Source: Arachnopeziza araneosa
Lineage: Eukaryota > Ascomycota > Leotiomycetes > Helotiales > Arachnopezizaceae
Length of the DNA stretch: 64,000 nucleotides
Direction of reading: 5' to 3'
Assembly: GCA_003988855.1 (NCBI GenBank)
Contig: QYAI01000014.1
Location: forward strand, 65,973-129,972
The notes under the pieces are model-generated. The model did no database searches, was not told where the DNA came from, and saw only the letters and a list, made by a program, of their open reading frames with translations. The translations under genes and the position numbers were made by a program. How positions within the stretch are numbered: the stretch's first letter is position 1; every line of letters begins with the position of its first letter. Shown in pieces: positions 22,398 to 32,871 of this stretch.

Positions 22398-23835
22398 ATG
22401 ACCTCGAGTTCAAATACGAGTAGTCTCAACAATAGAGAATTCCAGACTCGAAAAGGAAATATTGGTCGCCAATCTACCCAATGGCCAGTACCACTGGAGA
22501 GAGCAAGCTCTTTTCGTACTCTTGCAAATCCAGATACTAGGCAGATTTTATTCTTTGGGTTAAGTGGTATGAAACCTCTTTTAGTCGTAGCTGAAGAAAC
22601 CTATCTGACTTGTCTCAATAGATTCAATGAACATAAGCGATATCAATAAAACGAAAATTGGAACCAGAATCTCTAGATACGAAGAGATATTCCAAATTAT
22701 GGAGATGAAGCGCCAGAACAGTCCTTCGAGTGTAAGTGGGGCAAGAACTGATGCACGTATCGAGAATCCTAGCAGCGTAGATATGAATCGCTTGGAGCAG
22801 AACTCGAGTCCACCAGTAGATTTCGGAGTCGGATTGCCTTTTGATAACGCCTCCTATCAAAACTCTCCTTCAGATGACGTAGAACTACGAGGTCATAGGA
22901 GATCTACAATGAGCTCTGAGACATTGTCCATGGGTGCTGTAGCTTCTCCAGCCAACGATACCCGCCGGGGCGAAATTATGGGACTGAGTAACTGGCGTCG
23001 CCGTGAACCTCTGAGTCAAGGTCAGAGTTCTTTCGCAAAGATTATTGAGAGCAATACGGTCGCAAATGGTCCGGCCCGAAGCAATGATATCGCAAACCAA
23101 GTGCGTAACCTCCAAACGAAGATCCTGGAAAGATTTGGAGAAGGTACATTGCAGGTATTCTTGCCTTCCTGGGCTGCAATGCAAGCATCAGGGCTGGTTC
23201 CTGACCTCGACGCTCGTCGTGCTGCCATGACCCACAATCAAACAAACTATCGAGGAGATATCATGATCGCCGAAAATTTGAGCGCAAGTATCTCTGATGA
23301 AGAGAATTGTGCTCTGTGGATCCTCGGACTCCCAGAAAAAGTGACTTATCAAGCTATTTTCAAGGGGATCCGGAATGTCGGAAGGATTTGTAGCTGTTGG
23401 ATAAACCCTGCTGGCAAACACCACCAATATTCTGCTGCTAAGATGGTCTTCTTTACAAGAAAAGAGGCTGAGCGAATGGTCGACTTTGTGTCCACGGGAA
23501 ATTTCATTGTAGCCGGTCAAAGAGTGACAAACATCCGATGGAATAAGAACAAATCCGCAGCGTATGTTTACCGAATGCACAGTCGTGTGCTCAGAATTAC
23601 CGGCCCTGAGACTCTGATGGACTTTGGATATTTTGAAAACTTCTTTGAGCTTCGTTTTACATACCAGCTAGACCATAAGTGTGCTGTGGACTGTCAGGAA
23701 TCTGGGATGGTCTCTCATGAATGGTACTTTGCTTCTGTGCGATCTCAGTCATCATTTGCAAAGGCTGCAATTGATCGGGAGTTAAAGGGAATATATGCCG
23801 CCGAGTATGTTCTTGATCCTTGTTCAGTCGGATAG
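22398..23835 (+). CDS. Tandem RRM-like family, copy 4 (full length)
   Basis: Exons 22398-22566 and 22622-23835 encode 460 residues. The phase-1 intron (GTATGA donor, ATAG acceptor, 55 nt) joins FFGLS to DSMNISD. The N-terminal 200 residues are Ser/Asn/Arg-rich and disordered. A conserved helix precedes the domain (FLPSWAAMQASGLVPDLDAR), followed by TNYRGDIM. The RRM-like domain starts at about 283 (ENCALWILGLPEKV) with SAAKMVFFTRKEAERMV at the RNP1 position. Then SRVLRITGPETLMDFGYFEN and TYQLDHK, ending YVLDPCSVG. Unlike copies 1, 2 and 5 it has no intron in the C-terminal part, so it shows the family C-terminus uninterrupted and guided the other models. Function unknown. Confidence 0.8.
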
Positions 23836-24389
23836 TTTGAGATTATCTTGATTTGCTCCATGCAACGGTTCTTTAGCGGGGTGACAAACAGATTGGGGGT
23901 CTTCTATTCGCTGTTAGTTTTGTTTTCGTTTGACGTCGAAATCTCTGGGCCAGAGGAAAGCCCTAACACCACAGATGGATATCTTCTTCATAGGATCTTC
24001 TTGGAATTCATCCGACGTCGAAGTCCTTGAGGTTGGTAAGCATCTTGAGTCATGGAATACAGTTCTATGCAGTCATCTTTTGGTTTCGTTCGGCATTGAA
24101 ATTGTTGAGACTTGTAAGAATATTGACGCATAGAGCGACTTCTTATTATGTCCCAGTAACAGGGGATATTACAGTTCCTTGCTTCGACTGCCCTTGGTAT
24201 GTTCGTTAGCAGAAGTTGTTTTTGTAATAGCTTAATGTAGATAGCTGAGGACAAGAAACAACTTAAAAAAGTCCCTTGCAGTGGGATTCTTCTATGTTTC
24301 TGGAAGATAAGAGCGGTAGCTCTGATAGAGCTGAGGCTTGGATGACAAGTTAATCTTACATTCTCCTTTCGGATTGCCGCGCAAGTCCA

Positions 24390-24413
24390 CAGTCTAACAG
24401 TCTAGCAGTCTAG
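24390..24413 (+). repeat. 8-bp direct repeat, three units
   Basis: CAGTCTAA followed by two copies of CAGTCTAG. Short tandem repeat in the copy 4-5 spacer. Confidence 0.7.
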
Positions 24414-24497
24414 TACTGAACAGTTTAAGATTCAGACCAATTCGAAATAATGGTTTGTTCCTTCCAAAGTAGATTATATCAGAATTTAAGCACGTCT

Positions 24498-24715
24498 GCA
24501 GGCGTTTCCAGTGTTGAAAGGAGACAGGCTCCGTAGCGGAGCAAGATACATCGGAGTCGAGAACGTTTCCGGAAGTTTCCGAAATGGCAAACATATGGTC
24601 CTCTTCAAAACAAGCTATCTGACAAGAAGGTATTCAGACGTTTCGAGATGGCAAAGGCGGCTCTAGGCCAGACCGGGATGCATCTCCAGTCAGTTCCAGG
24701 TGTTTCCGGAATGGA
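24498..24715 (+). repeat. Dispersed degenerate GTTTCCGNAATGG-like words
   Basis: Four similar words occur within 220 bp: GCGTTTCCAGTGTTGAAAG, ACGTTTCCGGAAGTTTCCG with AAATGGCAAA, ACGTTTCGAGATGGCAAAG, and GTGTTTCCGGAATGGAAG. Spacing is irregular (about 60-70 bp). They may be a degenerate tandem repeat or a cluster of binding sites. Confidence 0.35.
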
Positions 24716-27379
24716 AGTTCTAGTTTCAGGTGGGATACTGAAGTCGAGACTGAGAAAAGTCTTAATGTTCGAAGACTAATTCAAGAGGTGTGATTGATCA
24801 CGCATAGCAAACATGGAAATTCAGAAAAGTTGTTTCTTTGGCTTTCGCTCGTTGAGGTGACGTTCAAGGATCAAACTCAGCCCCACTCGGCTTTTTCAGT
24901 CGAGCACTGGTCAATGCTCCTTTCTTCGCCCTCCAACCGCATCTTCCCTGCTTCCTCGGATTACTTCTATTACGACCGTCAATTTCGCTATTTCCATTGC
25001 TCTTTTCCCAACAAACATGATCTACATCGCTTGACATTACTCGTGATGTTGGCTAAAAGCAAATCTTCAAGTTTGATGGAGCACGCCGAGTCCCGGAATC
25101 AAGTGGATGGATCCTCTTTCAACCTTAACGGTCTTGTGTTGCTATCTTCCTATGTTTTAATACAACCTGTTCACAACCCTGGTTACTGTTGTCGAGAATG
25201 GCTGGTCTCCTGTATGCTCCTGATACATCCCTTCTAATTGCTCATCTTAATAATTTCTTTGGTATTGATGCACGCAATCTTTACAGTCATTTTATCACAC
25301 AAATCTAATTTCTTATTTTGCAGACACTTTATATTCTGGATCTAAACAAGGAGTAAATTTTTGTCTCAAGCTCAATAAATTGTATCAATAGACGCTAACC
25401 TTACAATTCATAAAGTAATTCCACCAATTCAGAGCCCTGACAAAATCATTACATCAAACTAGCTCTTGTAGCCAACTCACTAGAAGACAACTACCCTACA
25501 CAAACCATACTATACCACAGAATTACGCTCCTTCTGCCGTAGCGAATGGTCGATATGACAAAATAAACCCCTCTCGACGTCACTAGTTATCACACCAGTA
25601 TCCAATTGTCTTTGGACAAACCTTGAGAATGTCCTAAACTTTACTCGGGGCAACGGACATTTTGGAGATTTACAACCATCGCCTTGCGGTTAAATTTATA
25701 CTTGCAGTTGCCAGTTGAATTAGCCCACTCAGCACAACTACTGAAACCCTAAATCCGGTGTCCTATCTATTATATGGAATAGCCCTAAATCTAGTGCTCT
25801 TGCGGCAAAGTTGGGATAGCCTTGGCTATCACAAAAGCGGTTTTAAATTCTCATCGTTAAAGTACATTTAATTTCAACTCTCGGGATTATGTTATCTCTA
25901 TCGCGAAGCTCAAATCCAATGCTTGTCACCAAGTACCCCTGCGTAATTTAAGACTGGTAAAATTTTCTACTACGCGCTGCATTTATAAATGCCTAGCAAA
26001 CAAAAGTCTTTTGTCATCAAGGGTATTTAGAATCACCAGGGTACTGGATCTCAGCTGTACCTGGAGAGAATGGTATTGGATCTCAGGAGGATTAATGGAA
26101 GTTTGCAAGAGCAAAGCAAGAGCAACACCAATACCCAGCCCATGGCCACCTTAGTGGTTTAAATTTCGGAAAATAGCGCTTTATATTCGTATGGACAAGT
26201 CGATGGCGTTTGGAGGTAGATCTTAGTTCTTTTCATAGTGTCATCTATGCAAACAGCAGTCGACTATGGTCGCAAGGTTATCCACATTGAGTTTGGAAGT
26301 AAAAAGTGCCAAGTTCATTAGGCTCAGATGAATGGTGAGGAAATGTTTGTGAAAGACGAACTTGATGCTAAGAGATGTATCTTCTAAATGGAAAAGAAAT
26401 CCTTTTGGTTCAAACGGCAACTTGGGAGAAGGGGGATGATTCTAGCGATTAGTCATCCCACTCAAGTCACAGAGGAGTCACCACCTGATCAAATGATTGA
26501 AAAGCTACCTAGGTAGTTAATGTTGTGTCTCAGATAAGTCTTCTCCAGTTCCACAAGTAAAGCAAACAATGGCAAGATCGAGAACATCGACAGATCAGAG
26601 CTTCCGAAATGGTACCATCTTTCTTGACTTACTAGTGCTTAGAAGTGTCTCTTGCTGTTTTTATTTCAGTTTCTGGTTTGCAAGGCCATCTTACTTGTAA
26701 TGGGGAAAATATTTCATCTTTAGTGGTGTGATTTCAATACATATGTTCAAGCCAAGAATGCTGTGTCGAGCCTGGTTGGATTCTCGGACGAACACTTATG
26801 CGGATTTTTGGTGAGCCATAGTCACCTTGAACGGCATATGAATCAGTCTTATCTTCCCTTCCAGATAGTTGTGTACTTGAATCTTTTGTGATTTAATCCT
26901 TCTCTGTTGAGATATATACTTCTTGAAATCACAGAACACAAATCCAGATTCACACTCATAGGAAACTAATTCTAGGAAACCTAGCCAAAATCTAAGCTCC
27001 CAAAGCAAGAATGACGTGAATATTGAAATTTCGGTTATCTCATTCAGGCAAAGCCAGGATTATATTCGCCTTCTACCTAATTCTAGAATTCGAATGTTGC
27101 CTGCTAGGCTCCTCTCCTGGCTTTTTTGTCATATGCACGTGACCTTGCCAATATTGCGAACAAGAAAGCTCTCTTTATCTTATTGTATTCGGCGGAAGGA
27201 AACGACTCATTCCCAGGTTTACCGAACGAATAGTATCTGCTGTTGAAAATTTTTCTGCCTGGCCGCAGAGTATTAACACAGTTCAATTTAGGTGGCAACA
27301 AACCACAACGATATCCCCCACAACGCTTTATTCACACATCCCCATGTACGACTACACACTTTTACAGCGTTGAGCTTAC

Positions 27380-29292
27380 ATGAAGAAAGTAATGAATTCT
27401 TATACTTCACAAAACGCGCTTCTTAGTCCTAGTCAAGCTCACATCGAAGTGAAATGTAAGTCCACGCTTTCGCCTCACCCAAAAAATCTACTAAGGTTGT
27501 TAGACGACATTGTGCATATCAAATTGGTGGTGGATAATGACCAGTTCGAGGTCATCCAGAATCCAGGTGAGGGATATTCTCTGACAATGATTAATCTGTG
27601 CTGAGATTTTATGTTGGCTACGACAATAACACTGATTTGGAGAGATATCGAACGATTTGTCGTGCGCTGTGTTGTCATTTGAGTAAGAGAAAGTCATAGA
27701 AGTGAATGGTACTTCTGCTTACTGCTTAGATAACATACCCCCATCTCGAACAGAGGAAGTTACCTGGGCTCATATCGTGGATTTATTTTACAATCTCCAC
27801 TCGATCATGTCCAACTTAGTTCGCAAGCAAGACCACATTATTGTCAATGAACCTCTTAGCAAACTTCTTAATGGAGCTACTCCGACAGATGCCACCGTTT
27901 GGTTTAAGAATGGAATTCTTCCACCAAATTCAAAAGCATATATCTTCTCCGGGTTTCCCTGGAGAGCCGTGATCGCTAGTCAGTGTGTGACGAGTAGTAA
28001 AGCCATTCAATTTTCTGATGGACCACGACCCAAAAGGGCCATTTCTTCTCCTAGAGATTTTGTACATCAGAAAAACAGACTATCCCATCTGAATTTGCTG
28101 CAGATGCATACCGATCGCGAAAACATACTTCAAAACTCAAACTCAATTTCAGCGAGCACATACGAAAATTCTATTTCGCGCGGGTGTTCAAACTCTAGCC
28201 ATTCCCAAGCTCTACTTAATACCTCGAAAGAGTTCTCAGATCCAACACAGTCCTCCCCGCACACTATCTTTAACACATATTCTCAATCAAGGGACATGTA
28301 TCCGGGAGATACAACCCCAAGAATATTTATTCCAAGCCGGGAACTTCAAGGAAAAGAACGAGTACTAAATGCACAACAAATTTACCTCGCAACCTTGGCG
28401 GGTATTGACCTTCATAGTTTTCAAGGAGATATTACTAATAGAAGGTTGCTGGATAGATTGTAAGGTTCTTGCTCTATCTTTATTTGCTTTGTTTCTCATC
28501 AGAGCAAGCTCAACTTTCTTTGGGAGACCACTTCTCAAACGGCTCCCAAGTTCCACAACTCCTTGCGTAGCCAAAGTTGTTCACAGTACTAACTCGATGA
28601 CAGTACTCCAGACTCGGAAAATTGTGCACTTCGAATCGTCGACATTCATCCACAGGGTACACTTAGAGAATTCTTTGCTGCAATTCGTACAGGAAAAGTT
28701 TATCACTTCCACTACCTGGCACCACAAAAGGGAAAACATAACAATTGTGCCGCCAATTTAGCATTCTTCAGTCGACGGGATGCGGAAGCATTCAAGAACC
28801 AGTGCGATAAGGATGAGGTGAAGGTACATGGGCAGAATATCAAAGCAATATGGAATCGAGACAAGTGTAGCCCAGTTCCTAACTCTCGACAATCACGTGT
28901 GGTCACAGTGTTTGGACCAAAGAATGTGCGATATATCCGGAATGGTGGTGAAACTGAACCAACTGAGTTTATGAGCGTGGCTGGACTTGAAAAGTTCTTT
29001 AGAAGAGGTTTCTATTTCACGTTGGTGGAAACGAAAGAGTGGGCTATTGGTGGCGGAAAGTTAGCAATATCCTTTGAATTTGGGAGCGTGAGATGCCAAG
29101 GCGGTAAGATTTGCTCTATAATTTTTTGCTATCATTTATTTGATCAGGGTTTTTTCCTGAAAGTCGGATCAGAAATATGCTAATATGACACTAGAATTTG
29201 CACATATGAGCCTGCGACGTTACCTGCATGCTGAGAAGCTATCTCCAACTTTTAGCGTCGCTTGGGGTAGAGATCCTTGTGAAGGTCCTTGA
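27380..29292 (+). CDS. Tandem RRM-like family, copy 5 (full length, most divergent)
   Basis: Exons 27380-27566, 27700-28459, 28604-29103 and 29195-29292 encode 514 residues. The N-terminal module differs from the other copies and looks partly folded (LRLLDDIVHIKLVVDNDQFE; TWAHIVDLFYNLHSIMSNLV). A Ser/Asn-rich disordered part follows, then LHSFQGDITNRRLLDR. The 144-nt third-exon boundary (donor GTAAGG; acceptor GACAG after a perfect TACTAAC branch site) restores DSENCALRIVDI. RRM-like landmarks are NCAANLAFFSRRDAEAF and VHGQNIKAIWNRDK. The second segment is SRVVTVFGP, and the end is VAWGRDPCEGP. The penultimate phase-1 intron is in nearly the same place as in copy 1. Splicing was inferred by homology to the paralogues; the first intron has an alternative acceptor eight codons downstream. 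Confidence 0.68.
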
Positions 29293-30023
29293 GAACTTGT
29301 GCCAGTCGAACTGAATTTGCTCCTGCTTAGTGTTTAGATTTGAATGATGGTTTGGATGTATGGATATAAATCACGAGATTACTTGGAATATTGGGAGGGG
29401 TTTGTAGTAGAAATTGCAAGAGATGCTGCTTTGCGAAATATGCATTAAAGCTGAATACAGAAACAAGCTAACCAATATGCCGTTCATTTAAATCACTTAT
29501 ATAGAGGTCCACTTCCACAAAGTTAACACAGATTACTAACTTTATGCCAATCGCCCAGCTGGACTTGACTTTTTGTGCAACATGAATCCTCGCTTCGCAA
29601 CCCCTAACATGCTCGCTTATTCGTCATGTGATAAGTCGAAACAAAGGAACAACGAGACAACAATGAGTAAGAATTCTAGTCCGCACAACTGACGTGGAAG
29701 TTGCTCTATCACACTCATTATAGCACGATATCAGATTCTGGCAAGTAATTAAAGTCTCACATGGCCCTGAACTACTCTTACTACCTGAGAATGATTCCCA
29801 TATAAAGTGAAAGAGGTTTCGAGTGAGAATTGGAAACTGATTTGATAAACGCGTCTCCACAGAGCCTTGTATGACAAAACTGTCCATCTCTGATCAATAT
29901 TATAATTTATTCTCATTCATGGCTTCTATCTCAAGAGATGAGGATGGCCACACGAGGCGGTCAAAATTCGTCTTCGCCAAAGCGTCAGGAAATTGTAAAG
30001 TCGAGGCTCAAATACCACAATCT
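29293..30023. other. Intergenic, 3' border of the tandem family
   Basis: No supported gene. The minus ORF at 29624-29887 has no recognisable features. Confidence 0.4.
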
Positions 30024-30480
30024 TTACTCTACTGAAGTCGATAAAAATAAATACAATAAAATATGAGTATCTAAGAATTCCGCATTTTGAGTTTCAAGTG
30101 CTTGTTTAGGACGAGTATTGACATTCTGCGGTTTTGATTTTTTCGTTCGGCAAAGACGAATTTTGCCCGCCTCGACACACTTGAAATTATTGCCCCCGCA
30201 GAGCAATGGGTAATCGGGCAAACATTCTTTTGACAATGCTGCAGACTACTTACTACTTGTGAATGTAACATGCTGACCATTCGCTGCTTGCCAGGTAGCA
30301 GTCAGCCATTTGAGAGATACAGAACAATTTGAGCACTTGAATTTCTCACACTGAGCTAGATATTGTACCGATGCATGCATACCCCGGAGATCCTCCTCCT
30401 TTCCATAACAGATATCGAAGCAAGAAACCCGATCCCTTGTCAAGTCATCAAATAGGTAAGCACAGGTTTCTATGTTTTGC
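30024..30480 (-). pseudogene. Cysteine-rich reading frame broken by one TAG, just downstream of the cation exchanger
   Basis: Reading right to left, the frame holds a Cys-rich sequence (ETCAYLFDDLTRDRVSCFDI, CEKFKCSNCSVSLKW). It meets a single TAG at 30246-30248 and continues in the same frame with KECLPDYPLLCGGNNFKCVE. A 39-nt intron (GTCAGC ... CTGCAG) would remove the stop in frame but is at or below the usual minimum intron size. No ATG or signal peptide is clear at the 5' end, which abuts the exchanger stop codon. It may be a relic of a small Cys-rich protein gene or a poorly modelled 3' exon set. Confidence 0.3.
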
Positions 30481-30489
30481 AACCTAAAT

Positions 30490-31960
30490 TTAAAGGTTTC
30501 TCTTCTCAAGACCTTCACTAGCTACGAGTTCTGGGGGCGGGTTCGGATAGTAGTACGCAGCGACAGCAATATTGATATACACGATGACACAGAGCGAACC
30601 CTCAAGGTAGTTGGATTTTTGGTCTCTCAAGAAGTTCCCTACCACGAGAATAGCCAAGATCAACACAATAATATTGAATAGGTCGAAATTGAGGTCCATT
30701 TTCAGGTCGAGCGCCCAGCCAACAAGCACCACAAGCGGTCCGTTGAAGAGAGAAGTTTGAATTGTGGCACCAAGGACATGGGCAAGTGCCATATTCATTT
30801 GATTATCCCAAGCTTCATCAATGGCTCCAAGATGCTCGGCAAATTTTTCCACGAGAGGGACAAGAATCAGACCAACAAAACTGTCTGAAACATGGCGATC
30901 TTCAACGATAAACGAGATCTGTTGAACCAGGCTAATTGCAATCATAGTAACAAGAGTGATTGAAATAGCAAGCGCAAGTACACATTCAGTGAAAGTGAGT
31001 TTTGCTCGAGTAACATCTCTGTGGCTGTCATGGTCTTTATTCTCGTCGTCCTCGAATATTCCATCATAGATGCTCTCATTGGTACGAATCTGGAAGTAGG
31101 TGTAGATTGCATAGGCAATGATAAGAAGAATGGCGGTGATACGAGAGATGTGAAGGACTTTATCATTGAGTTCATCTAAAGTCGTACCCGATCCTATGAT
31201 CATTGTCGAACTTACCGCTGTGTAAAAGGCAGAGGGTACAATCAGTCCAAACCCACTAGATCATATGAGTAAATACGGCTTTGGGGATGCCAGGTACAAC
31301 TTACGCTGTCAGCAACAAGTCACTTCCTACTTCTCCCACAACCTCCGAGAACTCGAGCTCATTGTGACGGAGGCCACCAATAACGAAGCACATACCCAAA
31401 CAGAGCAACTGTGTTGCCAGCACTGACCCGAGAATGGCAGCTTGAATAACCTGGAATTTCTGACCTCTGACCAAAACCATGAATAACACGATCTCGACTA
31501 CAGATCCAAGCGTTGTCTCCAGTATAACACCCAGCACCTTATGCAGTTTTCTAGCCATTTCTTGACCAGCGAAACCGATCAAATTCGCACATGGGATCAT
31601 GGCAATATAATTAAGGATGAAAATAGCAAGGTGGAGGTCGGTTCGAGTATGTTGGACAACAAGTGCAGCTGGAACTACAGGCCAAAGGATGTTGCAGATT
31701 CGAGAAGCTCTGCTGGTAGATCGCCAGCAGATCCTCAAGAAATGAAATGGATGTATGCCCTTTCGACCACTCTCTCCTGCAGGCTGTATTCCTGTGGTTC
31801 GGTAGCCATTGGCAATGCTTTTATGCGAGGGAAGAAGATTGGTAGTTGAAGTGACCGATGCTTCGTCTGTCTGCGGCTCTGTACGTGTGGCTTGCATTTC
31901 GAAATATTGCGTTCCTAATTGTCTTCGGCCTCGTTTGTTTGTTGAGCGGGTCGAGTTCAT
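30490..31960 (-). CDS. CAX/Vcx1-family cation/proton exchanger paralogue with altered signature motifs
   Basis: A multi-pass membrane protein of the Ca2+/cation antiporter superfamily, expected in the vacuolar membrane. Exons 31960-31305 and 31255-30490 encode 473 residues. The N-terminal 90 residues are polar and cytosolic, then about 11 hydrophobic segments follow. Repeat 1 includes FILNYIAMIPCANLIGFAGQ, then LGVILETTLGSVVEIVLFMV where active CAX proteins have a GNxxE motif. Repeat 2 includes LVPLVEKFAEHLGAIDEAWD where they have GNAAEH. Both key Asn residues are absent while the Glu residues remain. A central acidic loop (FEDDENKDHDSHRD) separates the halves. Phase-2 splicing joins LLLT-A-GFGLIVPSAF. 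The altered motifs make classical Ca2+/H+ exchange uncertain. An upstream ATG in another frame (32018) was not used. Confidence 0.85.
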
Positions 31961-32772
31961 TTTCTTCAGAGGAAGGTATGAGAGAAGGAAGTTCGCTCTT
32001 GCTCGATTTGGCGCTCATGGTCGCTGCTTAGTCGCAAAGACATTAGAAGTAAGTTTTCCTTTCAACTTTGAGAGGCAAAAGAAATAAGAGAAATAATTAT
32101 GCTGCGAAACCTCACTTGAGATTTACATCCCAAGCACTAAGATGGTGGTTGAAGATATCTCGAATTGTGTCAAGCGCCAGTCACCAGAGTCCCAGAACAC
32201 TTTGAATATCTCGACGTGCAAAATGGGTCGAAGAGAGGAAGCGCAAGGCTCCCGAAGATTGAGAGCTCTGACCCTTTGTTGGAGCTCTGTGTCGAAGATT
32301 GCTGACTTTAGGAGTACTTTACGGAGTCTAGCAGGTGTTCAGAGATCCGGCCTTTGTATGCTGAAAGAGATTTATCCTGGAGTCGAGTTTCATTAGTTGT
32401 TGATCTTCTGTTGTAGAAGCTTAGGTTCAGCTTCATCGGGATGGTTGATTACTAAGCCGCATTAGTCAGACGCAAACCGAGTGGCCAAAGCTCCCGCTCT
32501 GGTGGGGACTTCCAACCACTCGGGCTTGTCTCGGGATTGAGAGGGCTGCCAACGTACCTAAATCAACATGCTTCAGATGTCCAACATGCAAGATGATAAT
32601 ATCAAGACATCAATCTGCAATTCTGCTCAAAGCTGCTCTTTCTCTGCAGATCCGTCTTCGGGTTCTTACAGAGGAGGCTTTGGTCAAGGGCTGACATCAT
32701 CTGCTATTTGAAATCAAGTTGAAGCTTATGCGTCCAAGATCCTTGATGCATGCTCTCTCCTTTAGAACGTGT
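31961..32772. other. Intergenic between exchanger and reductase (divergent promoters)
   Basis: The two genes diverge across this interval. Forward ORFs at 31809-32087 and 32142-32396 lack family similarity and overlap likely leader sequence. Nothing else is supported. Confidence 0.4.
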
Positions 32773-32778
32773 ATATAA
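32773..32778 (+). promoter_or_regulatory. TATA box of the SDR reductase gene
   Basis: GTATATAAGTC lies about 95 bp upstream of ATG 32872, followed by an A/C-rich leader. This suggests an inducible gene. Confidence 0.5.
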
Positions 32779-32871
32779 GTCAAGACAACCCATCCTTAAA
32801 ATCTTAGGCTAGAATCTTTAATCCGAGTACAAAAACAATCTCGTGACTTTTAATCCTCAAAACAACAGAAC

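Larger units (their letters stand above)
23836..27379. other. Long spacer between copies 4 and 5
   Basis: About 3.5 kb with no supported gene, AT-rich from 25240 on. An open stretch at 24794-25237 (+, 147 codons) begins in sequence resembling the pyrimidine-rich leaders of this region (24890-25018). Its inner ATG at 25046 gives MLAKSKSSSLMEHAESRNQ, which could be the 5' end of a further decayed copy. Two small repeats are listed separately. Confidence 0.4.

Noticed and set aside
31821..32031. Upstream start for the cation exchanger at 32018 (MSAKSSKSELPSL)
   Set aside because: It is in a different frame from the membrane domain, and no splice pair between it and the main frame is evident.
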